Made by a program: the position numbers and the translations under genes. Positions 33,109 to 40,274 of a stretch of 40,274 nt of DNA are shown piece by piece (position 1 is the first letter of the stretch; each line of letters begins with the position of its first letter). The notes beneath the pieces were generated by a model. That model saw only the letters and a list, made by a program, of their open reading frames with translations, was not told where the DNA came from and did not search any database. This stretch comes from Opitutaceae bacterium (GTDB lineage: Bacteria; Verrucomicrobiota; Verrucomicrobiia; Opitutales; Opitutaceae): contig JAIXQE010000166.1 in the NCBI GenBank assembly GCA_027485815.1, positions 1-40,274 on the forward strand. The letters run 5' to 3'.

Positions 33109-33761
33109 CCCTTCTTCCTCCCCGCCTTGGCCTTTTCGTCCACCTTGGCCCGGAGCCGCAGGAAGAACTCCACCCCCACCCGGCCGGTGGTCGCATTCCG
33201 GGCCGGGGTGCCGGCGAACGTGAACTGGTCGAACGCGCCCATCGCGGCGTCTCCGCGGAGCGCCTCGAGGTACCGGGTCGCCAGCCCGCTCGCCGCCAGC
33301 GCGTCGCCGCGCACGGTGAACCGCAGCGCGAGACCGTCCTCCCGGAGCTCAAAGCCGTCGAGCGCGAGGTCCGGCGGCAGGGTCTCCCCCAGCCGGCGCA
33401 GCAACCGCGGGACGGACGGCCGCGCGGCGACGAAGGCGGCCACCTCCTCCACCCGCGCGTGATCCTCCCGGAAGGCCTGATACTGCTTCAGCGCCGCCTC
33501 GCTCAGGGGGCGGTCGCGCGTGATCTTGGCCTCCTCCTCGGTGATCTTTCCGGCCACCTCGCGGACCTGCCATTCGCGGAACGCGAGCGTCCCTCCCAGC
33601 AGGACCGCCGCCACCGCCAGCGCGCCGTTGATGAAGAACGCGGTCCGCACGACCTTGACGTCGGGCAGCTTCCGCACGTCCCGGAAGTCGGGATGCCAGC
33701 CGGCGACGGCAGCCTTGGCCTCCCGGGCCGGGCGGACGCGTTCAAGCAGCTTCGCGAGCAT
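33105..33761 (-). CDS. PilN-like pilus assembly protein
   Basis: A 218-residue bitopic protein: a short cytoplasmic N-terminus (MLAKLLERVRPAREAKAAVA to about residue 37), one span (AFFINGALAVAAVLLGGTLA, about 41-60), a coiled coil (VREVAGKITEEEAKITRDRP onward to about 115) and a C-terminal alpha/beta domain (LRRLGETLPPDLALDGFELR). This matches PilN/GspL C-terminal architecture. The usual INLLP-type N-terminal motif by which PilN binds PilM is not visible, which may mean a different contact. The gene overlaps the PilM-like gene by 20 bp and the PilO-like gene by 4 bp. Confidence 0.8.
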   Translation of the reverse strand: MLAKLLERVRPAREAKAAVAGWHPDFRDVRKLPDVKVVRTAFFINGALAVAAVLLGGTLAFREWQVREVAGKITEEEAKITRDRPLSEAALKQYQAFREDHARVEEVAAFVAARPSVPRLLRRLGETLPPDLALDGFELREDGLALRFTVRGDALAASGLATRYLEALRGDAAMGAFDQFTFAGTPARNATTGRVGVEFFLRLRAKVDEKAKAGRKKG

Positions 33762-34788
33762 CGTGCACCTCCCCCCGCAGCATCAGACCCCACACCCCCA
33801 GCCAGCCGAGATCCGTCGCCACCGCCGTGCGCACCGCCGGAGCGAGCGTGACGCCGCGGGCCGCCAACCAGGGCTCCATTGCGGGGGCCAAGGGCTCCAG
33901 CCCCAACCCCCGGGCCAGCGCGAGCCCCAGCCAGCCCAATTTCGGGGGGAGGCGCAGGTTCAACACGTGACCCACGGAGCGGCCCGTCCGCACCTCCAGG
34001 TGCGAGACCAACGCGTGCACCTCCCGGGCCAGCGCCAGGGTCAGCTCGGGGCCCATCGCGGAAAAATCGAAGGCGTTGGCGTGCAGCAGCTTCTTCGCCG
34101 CCGCGGCATCCTTGAGCCCCAGGTTCCGCTGGACCAGCGGCACCATCGCGTCGAGGCCGGAGCTCAGCGGCCGCGCGTGCGTGACGCCCCCGCCCGAGAC
34201 GACGTAGGCGTGGGAACTCGCGCCGCCCAGCTCGAGGACGAGGACCGGTGCGGCGAGCCCCGCGTGCCGGACGTGATCCGCCACGGCCCCGAGCGTAGCG
34301 ACGGTCCCCAATTCCAGGCTCTCCGGATAGATATCCTGATCCACCAGGGCCCCTTGCGCGGCCTCCAGTTCCGCCAGCGGGAGGCCGCAGAAGAACAACT
34401 CCCGCTCCCCCGTCCGCGACGGGTCGAACGGCCGCCCGTCCTCCGCGTGGAGTACCGAGAGCAGGTACGCCTGGGGGTCGATCTGCAGTTGGCCGGAGCA
34501 CAGCGCCGCGAAGTAATCGGCTTCGCCCAGCCGCTTGGGCTCCGCCGTGAGCACCCGGACCAGCTGGCCCTCGGGGCGGATGGCCACCCGCGCATGCACG
34601 CGCCGGCCGGCCGACCGCCGCGGGCTGAGCCGCTGGAGCAACTGAACCAACCCCGCGCGGTCGCCGGCGGCGCACTCCCCCACTTCCTCCACCGTGAAGG
34701 GCGCGGCGAACGCGGAAGTGCGGGCCCCGCGCACGGTCTCCCCGCCGTGGTCGAGGAAGATGCCGGGAAGCTGGCGGGAGGAAAACAT
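33742..34788 (-). CDS. PilM-like actin-fold pilus assembly protein
   Basis: A 348-residue cytoplasmic protein that fits PilM, the actin/FtsA-like component of type IV pilus alignment complexes. Residues about 190-210 (VLVLELGGASSHAYVVSGGG) resemble the phosphate-2 motif of the fold, with SSGLDAMVPLVQRNLGL after it. The N-terminal motif LPGIFLDHGGETVRGARTS stands where a first phosphate loop would lie. The likeness is weak overall, and the call leans on its place at the head of the PilN-PilO-secretin string. ATG at 34788 gives MFSSRQLPGIF; a TTG 12 bp upstream is possible but less likely. The stop overlaps the PilN-like start by 20 bp. Confidence 0.75.
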   Translation of the reverse strand: MFSSRQLPGIFLDHGGETVRGARTSAFAAPFTVEEVGECAAGDRAGLVQLLQRLSPRRSAGRRVHARVAIRPEGQLVRVLTAEPKRLGEADYFAALCSGQLQIDPQAYLLSVLHAEDGRPFDPSRTGERELFFCGLPLAELEAAQGALVDQDIYPESLELGTVATLGAVADHVRHAGLAAPVLVLELGGASSHAYVVSGGGVTHARPLSSGLDAMVPLVQRNLGLKDAAAAKKLLHANAFDFSAMGPELTLALAREVHALVSHLEVRTGRSVGHVLNLRLPPKLGWLGLALARGLGLEPLAPAMEPWLAARGVTLAPAVRTAVATDLGWLGVWGLMLRGEVHDAREAA

Positions 34789-34891
34789 GCGCGGGAACAA
34801 GCGGTCAGGAAGCGGTGGACAGGGCCGGGCAAACTCGCCGGCCCGCGCCGCCCCGACAAGGGCAAAGCGTGCCGCAGACGCTCAGCCACAG

Positions 34892-34905
34892 GGATTTACA
34901 AATCC
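34892..34905. promoter_or_regulatory. Inverted repeat GGATTT-AC-AAATCC upstream of the pilus/secretin operon
   Basis: A perfect 6-bp dyad with a 2-bp spacer, AT-rich against a very GC-rich background. It lies about 105-117 bp upstream of the PilM-like start and 14 bp beyond the terminator of the rpsT/bS22-like unit. Its place suits an operator or a promoter element of the pilus operon; no clean -35/-10 pair is evident beside it. A short hairpin with no function is the other reading. Confidence 0.4.
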
Positions 34906-34918
34906 TTGACCCGCCCGG

Positions 34919-34953
34919 AAAACAAAACCCCGCCGCCCGGAGGGACGGCGGGG
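34919..34953 (-). terminator. Intrinsic terminator after the bS22-like gene
   Basis: On the minus strand the arm CCCCGCCG plus CCC pairs across a short TCC loop with GGG plus CGGCGGGG (one unpaired T), followed at once by TTTTGTTTT. This is a strong GC stem plus U-tract. It begins 27 bp after the stop of the bS22-like gene, so it closes the rpsT unit and separates it from the pilus operon. Confidence 0.88.
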
Positions 34954-34980
34954 AGCAAAGTCAGACGCGCCGCGGCGCGC

Positions 34981-35082
34981 TTACTTCTGCCACGTGCGCT
35001 TCTTGTGGCGGTTCGCCTTCAAGCGCTTGCGGCGCTTGTGCTTGTTCATCTTGAGGCGGCGCTTCTTCTTCAGGTTGCCCAT
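34981..35082 (-). CDS. bS22-like (AURKAIP1/COX24-type) mini ribosomal protein
   Basis: A 33-residue, extremely basic protein: [20 protein letters not shown], then [13 protein letters not shown]. More than half of its residues are Lys or Arg. It matches the short proteins of the AURKAIP1/COX24 C-terminal family (PF08213), which include the mycobacterial 30S subunit protein bS22. It would bind 16S rRNA in the small subunit. It lies 106 bp after rpsT on the same strand, which supports a ribosomal role, and ends before a strong terminator. No clear Shine-Dalgarno sequence is present upstream of the ATG. Confidence 0.85.
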   Translation of the reverse strand: MGNLKKKRRLKMNKHKRRKRLKANRHKKRTWQK

Positions 35083-35188
35083 TGGGAAAATGTTTTTTTG
35101 GACCGTGCGGGGCGCCCGCGGGGCTGTAAAGCCCTTTCTCCCGGGGGAGACGGCCGCGAGGGCCGCTCCGCGGGGCAGGCGCGGAAAC

Positions 35189-35449
35189 TTACTTCAGCGC
35201 GAGCGCCTTGGCGGCGTGGGCCTTGCCCCGGGCGGCCGCGTTCTTGTGCACAACGCCCGACTTCACGGCCTTGTCCATCGCGGAGACGTAGGCGGCGGCG
35301 GCCGTCTTGCCCGCCGCGGCGTCCTTCTTCGCGAGGAGCTCATCGAGTTGCTTGCGGAGGGTCTTGAGCCGCGTCTTCACGCCCCGATTGCGATCGGTGA
35401 GGCGGATGGTTTTGCGGGCGGCTTTGATGGCGGACTTGGTATTGGCCAT
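35189..35449 (-). CDS. rpsT: 30S ribosomal protein S20 (bS20)
   Basis: An 86-residue primary 16S rRNA-binding protein of the small subunit. [20 protein letters not shown] followed by [19 protein letters not shown] and [20 protein letters not shown] is the standard S20 pattern (N-terminal A-N-x-K-S-A, and a K-G-x-x-H-K-N-x-A-A-R end). Length agrees with the usual 85-90. ATG at 35449 is the family start; the frame stays open upstream but without S20 likeness. A -35-like TTGACT lies at 35505-35500 on the minus strand, without a convincing -10. The bS22-like gene follows. Confidence 0.97.
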   Translation of the reverse strand: MANTKSAIKAARKTIRLTDRNRGVKTRLKTLRKQLDELLAKKDAAAGKTAAAAYVSAMDKAVKSGVVHKNAAARGKAHAAKALALK

Positions 35450-35618
35450 GGTCGAACTTAGCGGGTTAAGCGGAGCACGAACCCAAACTCGGCGGGGAGA
35501 GTCAAGGGTATTGTCGGCCGCCGATGGCGCCCGGCCTGCTAAAAATCCCTGAAAAAGCCCGCGCCCCTGCCCGCGGACTGGCCGGAGCCGGGGCTCCCCG
35601 TATGCCTCCCCGCTCGCC

Positions 35619-36113
35619 TTGCACGCCCCCGCCCGCCCAACTTCCCGCCGCACCTCCCGCCGCCCGCTCTCCGGCCGGCGCCGCGGCGGCTTCACCCTCG
35701 CGGAGGTCACCCTCGCGACCGCCATCCTCGCCGCGGCCATCACCACCTCCATCGGGGTGATCCAATGGGGCCTCCGGCACCTGGACCTCGCCCGCGGCAC
35801 CACCCTGGCCGCGCAGATCCTGCAGAGCGAGATCGAGCGCCTCCGCATGATGGGCTGGAGCAGCATCATCGCGCTCCCCGCCGAAACCGCGGTGCCGCTC
35901 AGCAACGCCTTCGCGACCGACTCCGCGCTCGCCGAACGCTTCACCCTCACCCGGAACGTCGCCCCCGATGCCGCCCGCCCCGACGACATCCGCCTCATCA
36001 CGGTGACCGTCCGCTGGACCACCACCGACGGCAAGCCGCACACCCGCAGCTTCCGCGCCACCTACGCCCGCGAAGGGATGTATGACTACTTCTACACGCT
36101 GGCCCGCTCGTGA
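35619..36113 (+). CDS. Prepilin-like protein (PilV/GspI type)
   Basis: A 164-residue type IV pilin-like protein. A basic 24-residue leader (RRTSRRPLSGRRRGG) ends at the prepilin peptidase site, G before FTLAEVTLATAILAAAIT, with Glu at position 5 of the mature form as required for assembly. The rest is a small beta domain (RLITVTVRWTTTDGKPHTRS). Minor pseudopilins of this kind initiate or cap a pilus or pseudopilus. The only start giving this leader is TTG at 35619; upstream ATG codons are out of frame. It heads a three-gene string and overlaps the next gene by 32 bp. It is divergent from rpsT across 169 bp. Confidence 0.9.
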   Translation: MHAPARPTSRRTSRRPLSGRRRGGFTLAEVTLATAILAAAITTSIGVIQWGLRHLDLARGTTLAAQILQSEIERLRMMGWSSIIALPAETAVPLSNAFATDSALAERFTLTRNVAPDAARPDDIRLITVTVRWTTTDGKPHTRSFRATYAREGMYDYFYTLARS

Positions 36114-36642
36114 ACGCCGCCGCGGCGGCTTCACGCTGACCGAGATCCTCGTCGCCCTCGGGCTCTCCGCGCTCGTGCTCGGCGCGATCCTCACCTCGTT
36201 CATCTTCCTCACCCGCACCGGTCTGCGCGTGGAACTGTACAACGACATGGAGCGCCAGGCGCGGTCCGCGCTGGAGCTCTTCGCCCGCGACACCCGCGAG
36301 GCCAGCGCGATCACCTGGAACAGCGCCCAATCCGTGACGCTGATCGTGGACTCCCGCCCGGTCACCTACACCCACGCCGCGGGTTCCTTCACCCGGACCG
36401 ACACCTCCGGGGCCAAGGTGCTCATCACCGGCATCACCCAATTCTCCTTCAAGGGCTACACCATCACCGGCGCGGAGGTCACCTCGATCGGCGGCGCCAC
36501 CTCGCTGGCCAACGCCGCCGCCTGGACCAAGCAGCTGCAGATCTCGCTCCAGTCCTCCCGTTCGCCCGGCGACACCGCGACCGCGACCCACAAGGTGCTC
36601 TCCGCCCGCTACATCCTCCGCAACAAGCGGGTCACCGCCTGA
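36082..36642 (+). CDS. Prepilin-like protein (PilW/GspJ type)
   Basis: A 186-residue pseudopilin. The short leader MTTSTRWPARERRRGG precedes the processing site FTLTEILVALGLSALVLGAI, with Glu5 of the mature protein present. The C-terminal domain starts with MERQARSALELFARDTREAS, the helix typical of PilW/GspJ proteins, followed by beta strands (SVTLIVDSRPVTYTHAAG). The gene overlaps the previous one by 32 bp and lies 11 bp before the PilX-like gene. No prepilin peptidase, assembly ATPase or platform protein lies in the window, so those must be encoded elsewhere. Confidence 0.9.
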   Translation: MTTSTRWPARERRRGGFTLTEILVALGLSALVLGAILTSFIFLTRTGLRVELYNDMERQARSALELFARDTREASAITWNSAQSVTLIVDSRPVTYTHAAGSFTRTDTSGAKVLITGITQFSFKGYTITGAEVTSIGGATSLANAAAWTKQLQISLQSSRSPGDTATATHKVLSARYILRNKRVTA

Positions 36643-36653
36643 ACATCTTCCCC

Positions 36654-38069
36654 GTGCGACCCCGCCCCCACCCTCCCTCCGCCTTCCCCGCCCGCCGCGG
36701 CTCCGTGCTGCTGGTGGGGATGATGCTGGCGTCGATCCTCGCCGTGTCGCTGGTGAGCTACATCAACCTCTCGCGCACGAGCCTCCAGCTCTCCCAGCGG
36801 GCGCTCTGGGCGAACGCCGCCATGAACCTGGCGGAAAACGGCCTCGAGGAGGCGATGTACTCCCTCAACCGCCGCGTCTCCGACCCGGCCTACTCCTGGA
36901 ACAACGCCGGCTGGGGCACCGACGACGGCGAGGCCTGGCGGAAATGGACCAACCTCCCGGTCGACGGCGCCGCCAGCGGCGAGATCCGCGTCTACGTTTA
37001 CAATTACACCGGCGAGAGCTCGCCCGTGGTCGTCGCCCGCGGCATCGTGCGGCCGCCCGCCGGCAGCGGCGCCCCGAACGCCGAGAAATGGGTGCTGATC
37101 CGCACCCGCCGGGCCACCAAGTTCGCCAACGGGCTCGTTGCCCGGGAATTCATCCGGTTCAATGGCAGTAGGGCGACGGTCGACAGCTGGATCTCGCAGC
37201 CCGACTCCGGCGGCACCTTCGCCTACAGCTCGACCCGCGCCCGCGATCAGGCGTCGATCGGCAGCGTCTCCGTCGCCGTGAACTCGGTCACCGTGCAGAA
37301 CGCCCGGATCTGGGGCTACGCCGCCACCGGGGGCGCCCTGCCGCAGGTGGGCCCGCAGGGGTCCATCGGGCCCTTCGGCAGCGCCAACGGCTTCATCGAC
37401 ATGAACCGCGTCTCGACCCACTTCTTCGCCAACTTCGAGGCCGGGTTCTCCCAGAAGATCGTCCAGCGCTACACCTCGATGGCCGGCCAGCCCCTCTCCA
37501 GCCTCGGCAATACGGGCAAGTACCGCCTGACCACGCTGAGCCTGAGTGGCACGACCGTCCTTAACATCACCGGCAACGTGGAGCTCTACCTCGACGGTTT
37601 GGCCGGCGTGACCACCCTGAGTATCACCGGCAACGGCGGCATCAACCTCGCGCCCGGGGCCAAGCTCACCCTCTACACGGTCGGCAACGTGAACATCGCC
37701 GGCAACGGGATCGTGAACTCGGGCACCACGGGCACCACGGCCGGCAATCCCGCCAATTTCCAGCTCTACGGCCAGAGCACCGCCACCGCGACGAAGCAGC
37801 AGATCTCCATCGGCGGCAACTCGGCCCTGTCCGGCGCCATCTACGCGCCCAACGCCAGCGTCACAATCGCCGGCGGCGGCTCCACCGACCGCGACATCCT
37901 CGGCTCGATCGTCGCCAACGACATCACCTTCAGCGGCAACATCCAGTTCCACCAGGATGAGTCGCTGGCCAAGCTGACCACCGCGGCGCCGTACCGGCTC
38001 ACCTCGTGGAACGAACTCACCACGGTGAGCGAGCGCGAGCCCTACCGCGACGACCTCGACGACATCTGA
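36654..38069 (+). CDS. PilX-like large pseudopilin with a repeat-rich C-terminal domain
   Basis: A 471-residue protein with the PilX-type start RRGSVLLVGMMLASILAVSL (no G/FxxxE cleavage site) and helix LWANAAMNLAENGLEEAMYS. The C-terminal half (about 290-440) has repeated Gly-Asn turns (LNITGNVELYL, LSITGNGGINL, VNIAGNGIVNSG, ISIGGNSALSGAIYAPNASV), suggesting a beta-helix-like fold as in the DUF7305 domain fused to PilX proteins. It may form the tip of the pseudopilus. GTG start at 36654 follows the previous stop by 11 bp. It ends 30 bp before the convergent DUF3500 gene. Confidence 0.82.
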   Translation: MRPRPHPPSAFPARRGSVLLVGMMLASILAVSLVSYINLSRTSLQLSQRALWANAAMNLAENGLEEAMYSLNRRVSDPAYSWNNAGWGTDDGEAWRKWTNLPVDGAASGEIRVYVYNYTGESSPVVVARGIVRPPAGSGAPNAEKWVLIRTRRATKFANGLVAREFIRFNGSRATVDSWISQPDSGGTFAYSSTRARDQASIGSVSVAVNSVTVQNARIWGYAATGGALPQVGPQGSIGPFGSANGFIDMNRVSTHFFANFEAGFSQKIVQRYTSMAGQPLSSLGNTGKYRLTTLSLSGTTVLNITGNVELYLDGLAGVTTLSITGNGGINLAPGAKLTLYTVGNVNIAGNGIVNSGTTGTTAGNPANFQLYGQSTATATKQQISIGGNSALSGAIYAPNASVTIAGGGSTDRDILGSIVANDITFSGNIQFHQDESLAKLTTAAPYRLTSWNELTTVSEREPYRDDLDDI

Positions 38070-38099
38070 GCGTCCACCGGCGGCGGCCGGCACAACGGC

Positions 38100-39296
38100 T
38101 CAGTGCGGATGCGCCGCCAAATGCTGGCGCAGCAGATCCCGGCCGTAGTCGTTCCCGTTCGGGGTGCGCACGACGACGTGGATGTGCTGGCGGTCCGGCC
38201 GCTGCGGATCGGCCGCGAGGTGCCGCAGGTTCGCCGGCCGCTGGTGGTCGAACTCGATCAGGATCACCGGGCTGTGGATCCGGTAGTAGAAGACCCCGCC
38301 GTCCTCCGCCCCCCCGATCCACGCGAAGTACGTCCGGTCGAGGTGCACCTCCACCTCCGCCAGGCGCACGCGCGCGTGGCCGGGCGCCTGCTGGCCCACG
38401 TAACGCCCGATCAGGGCAAGCAGCGCCGCCCGCTGCGCGGCGGTGAGCTCCGACCCGGGCAGACCCGCATACGGGATCACGACATTGTCCTTGAAGGCCT
38501 CGGTCAGGTTGTCGTTGCCAGTCTTCTCCGGCCGCAGGACGGCCCGCGCGCGCTGCGCGGGGGAAAGCGAACGCCGGAAGGCGAGGCCCTCGTCCTGCTC
38601 CGCCTGCAGGATGGCCACGCCCTGGTGCCGGCCGGCCGCGGCGACCACCGGCTCCGAGCCCACGAAGACGGGCGTCATCACGACCTGATCGCCCAGGACG
38701 AAGTAGTTGAGGATCAGGTGATGGCCGTCGAGCTGCCACCCCCAAGGCCGGTCCGCGGAGGGCTCACCCATCACGGTGATCCAGTACAGCCACTCGCCGT
38801 ATTCGGTGAAGTTGCCGCCATTGAGTTCCCCGAGGGTATGGTTGAGGCGCATGATGTCGCGCGACAGCTGCAGTCCCTCGGCGCTGAGCGCGGCCCGCAG
38901 GAGGGCGAAGGCGGCCGCGCGCTGCGGTTCGTCCATCTCGGCGAAGGACACGCCTTGGCGGACGTAGAAATGCTGGTTCATCCACTTCCGCCACTCCGGG
39001 TCGTCGACGGGAAAGCGGGTGCGGTCGCGCTGCGCGGGGGTGAGGGCCGCGAGGAATTCGGTCGCCGCGCGGCGCACCGGTTCGGTCGAGACCCCGGTCG
39101 ACCGCCGGGGGAAGAGCCCCGGCGCGGGCCGGCCGTCGGCGGTGATCCCACGGAAGGGCTCGGCCAACCCGCGTTGCTCGGCCTCGCGCGACTGGCGCTG
39201 GAACCGCTGGAAGCGGGACTCCTCGGGGGCGGCGGCCGCGAGGAACGGGGGCACGACGGCGAGCACGAGCCCAAGGCGAAGGGATGCAGGCGACAT
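38100..39296 (-). CDS. Secreted DUF3500 family protein
   Basis: A 398-residue exported protein with signal peptide MSPASLRLGLVLAVVPPFLA. The body matches DUF3500: FPVDDPEWRKWMNQHFYVRQ, LNHTLGELNGGNFTEYGEWL, GWQLDGHHLILNYFVLGDQV, VVMTPVFVGSEP and the C-terminal IEFDHQRP...HIHVVVRTPNGNDYG. Several conserved His/Asp/Glu residues hint at a metal site, but the family has no proven function. ATG at 39296 gives a signal peptide; a longer open frame runs upstream but enters the RNase P RNA gene and is not coding. It lies 31 bp after rnpB on the same strand. Confidence 0.9.
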   Translation of the reverse strand: MSPASLRLGLVLAVVPPFLAAAAPEESRFQRFQRQSREAEQRGLAEPFRGITADGRPAPGLFPRRSTGVSTEPVRRAATEFLAALTPAQRDRTRFPVDDPEWRKWMNQHFYVRQGVSFAEMDEPQRAAAFALLRAALSAEGLQLSRDIMRLNHTLGELNGGNFTEYGEWLYWITVMGEPSADRPWGWQLDGHHLILNYFVLGDQVVMTPVFVGSEPVVAAAGRHQGVAILQAEQDEGLAFRRSLSPAQRARAVLRPEKTGNDNLTEAFKDNVVIPYAGLPGSELTAAQRAALLALIGRYVGQQAPGHARVRLAEVEVHLDRTYFAWIGGAEDGGVFYYRIHSPVILIEFDHQRPANLRHLAADPQRPDRQHIHVVVRTPNGNDYGRDLLRQHLAAHPH

Positions 39297-39327
39297 ACGA
39301 TGAAGGGGGCGGGGATGATGAAAAAGA

Positions 39328-39795
39328 GGCTTTGGGGCCGATAAGCCGGATTCTGTTCCACGCCTTGCGGCGCTTCGGTCGTCATTTCTCTCGGGCCGGC
39401 CTTGCGGCCGGCCCGCCCCCGCCGCGGCCACCGAGGTGGACGCGGCGCGGATGCGGCATACCCGTGGCTATTGGACGGGCCGCCCAGCCACCTATTTTGC
39501 CTTGCACCGGAAGGGGTTTTTCGTGCCGCCCCGCTCGCGCGGAGGCGCGGTGGGCTCTTACCCCACCTTTTCACTATCACCCGGCGCCGCACCCGAAGGC
39601 GCGCCGCCCGGCTACCTGTTTTCTGTGACACTGTCCGTCGACGCGCCTTGACGCGCGCCGCCTGCGCTCGCCTTGCGGCTGGCGCAGCATCCTGCCCTGC
39701 GGTGTCCGGACTTTCCTCTCCGAACTTCTGGCCGGCGCGGCATCACCCGCGCCTTGGGATCAAAGAACTCGGAGCGACGACCAGGCCCCAAAGCC
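39328..39795 (-). ncRNA. rnpB: RNase P RNA, bacterial type A
   Basis: The catalytic RNA that trims tRNA 5' ends. Reading the minus strand, the conserved core elements appear in order: GAGGAAAGTCCGGACACC near the 5' end (P4 strand), ACAG...CAGGTAGCCGGGCGG, GTGAAAAGGTGGGGTAAGAG with CCACC, GTGCAAGGCAAAATAGG, GAGAGAAATGACGACC, and ACAGAATCCGGCTTATCGG at the 3' end (second P4 strand). The ends are set by a perfect 12-bp P1 helix: GGCTTTGGGGCC at 39795-39784 with GGCCCCAAAGCC at 39339-39328. Length is 468 nt, longer than the usual 350-420. TCTTTTTC follows the 3' end and may serve as a termination tract. Open frames across it are not real genes. Confidence 0.96.
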
Positions 39796-39936
39796 GAGCC
39801 GACCGTGGCGGCGCCCCCGGCCGACGCAAGCCCGGTCCACCACCCGCCAGGCCCCGGTAAAAAAACCGCGAATGCTCCCGCGCGCCGGCAACGGAGTTGG
39901 AACCCAGGTGCATTTTGTCAGTCCTTGCTGCAACCC

Positions 39937-40274
39937 ATGCCTCCCTCCACCACCCGTCCGTTTATGCGCTTCCGCCGTCTCCTTCCATCCCTCGCCCTGC
40001 TCGTCCTGCTCCCCGCGGTCGCCTCCGCCCAGACGGCCACCGCACCGACGATCACCACCCAGCCGGCCGCCGTCACCGCCACGGTTGGCGGGAACGCCAC
40101 GTTCTCCGTTGTCGCCGCTGGCACCGCGCCCCTCGCCTACCAGTGGCTCAAGGGTGACACCACCCTCCCCGCCGGCACGGCCGCCACCCTTTCCCTGACC
40201 AATTTGGCCGCCGGTGACGCCGGCGAATACCGGGTCCGGGTGACCAACTCCGCGGGTTCCGTCACCTCCTCCAC
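39937..40274 (+). CDS. Start of a secreted Ig-domain protein, cut by window edge
   Basis: The first 112 codons of an exported protein. From ATG at 39964 the signal peptide is MRFRRLLPSLALLVLLPAVA with cleavage after ASA; ATG at 39937 would add nine residues and is in frame. Next comes an Ig-like domain (PTITTQPAAVTATVGGNATF, then APLAYQWLKGD, LSLTNLAAGDAGEYRVRVTN) with the usual Trp of the core and the D-A-G-x-Y motif of I-set folds. Large verrucomicrobial exoproteins often begin this way. The 141 bp between it and rnpB hold a seven-A run at about 39858-39864 but no clear promoter. Confidence 0.88.
   Translation, partial: MPPSTTRPFMRFRRLLPSLALLVLLPAVASAQTATAPTITTQPAAVTATVGGNATFSVVAAGTAPLAYQWLKGDTTLPAGTAATLSLTNLAAGDAGEYRVRVTNSAGSVTSS

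Noticed and set aside
38070-38099. CCGG-rich inverted repeat between the PilX-like and DUF3500 genes
   Set aside because: Short, without a U-run; GC-rich self-complementarity is expected by chance in this genome.
38978-39860. Several open frames on both strands near the right end
   Set aside because: They lie across the RNase P RNA, whose conserved core explains the sequence conservation there.

Overview
The window looks like a piece of a GC-rich Verrucomicrobiota chromosome, most likely Opitutaceae or a near relative. The placement rests on gene content: a TonB-dependent receptor with no SusD partner, next to a sulfatase and an FG-GAP repeat protein; secreted proteins rich in Ig-like repeats that end in an AVGPSL-type tail; an AURKAIP1/COX24-type mini ribosomal protein; and a cbb3 oxidase with fused CcoN and CcoO. 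No transposase, phage gene, CRISPR array or tRNA was seen. Coding density is very high, and the strong GC bias leaves many long open frames antisense to real genes.

Layout. (1) 7355 to 1, minus: an operon of TonB-dependent receptor, nine-motif FG-GAP protein, MFS permease and sulfatase (cut by the window edge), which looks like a uptake and desulfation unit for a sulfated glycan. (2) 7532-7993, plus: a UspA-type stress protein. (3) 17251 to 8004, minus: a PocR/AraC regulator, a DUF2934 protein, then ccoS, ccoNO (fusion), ccoQ, ccoP (single heme), ccoG, an unlisted 50-residue membrane protein in the ccoH position, a TauE/SafE-like protein and ccoI. This is a complete high-affinity cbb3 cytochrome oxidase plus its assembly factors. 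(4) 17342-20765, plus: a four-gene signalling operon of PAS kinase, lone receiver, receiver-kinase and NarL/FixJ regulator, divergent from the PocR/AraC gene. (5) 23254 to 20817, minus: rlmN and a family 9-like pectate lyase. (6) 34788 to 23322, minus: PilM, PilN, PilO, a PilP-position protein and a secretin, each overlapping the next, followed 18 bp later by a 2316-residue secreted protein with two CARDB-like domains, a seven-blade propeller, 11 Ig-like repeats and a duplicated tail. (7) 35449 to 34981, minus: rpsT and a 33-residue bS22-like protein, closed by a clear intrinsic terminator. (8) 35619-38069, plus: three pseudopilin or PilX-like genes, probably used with the secretin operon. (9) 39296 to 38100, minus: a DUF3500 protein; 39795 to 39328, minus: the RNase P RNA. 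(10) 39937 to the right edge, plus: the start of another Ig-domain secreted protein.

The main points of biological interest are the pairing of a pilus/secretin-type machine with a giant repeat protein in one operon, the reduced and fused cbb3 gene set with its micro-protein, and the four-gene phosphorelay. No stretch over 300 bases lacks an assigned gene. All assignments come from reading motifs by eye; no database search was run.
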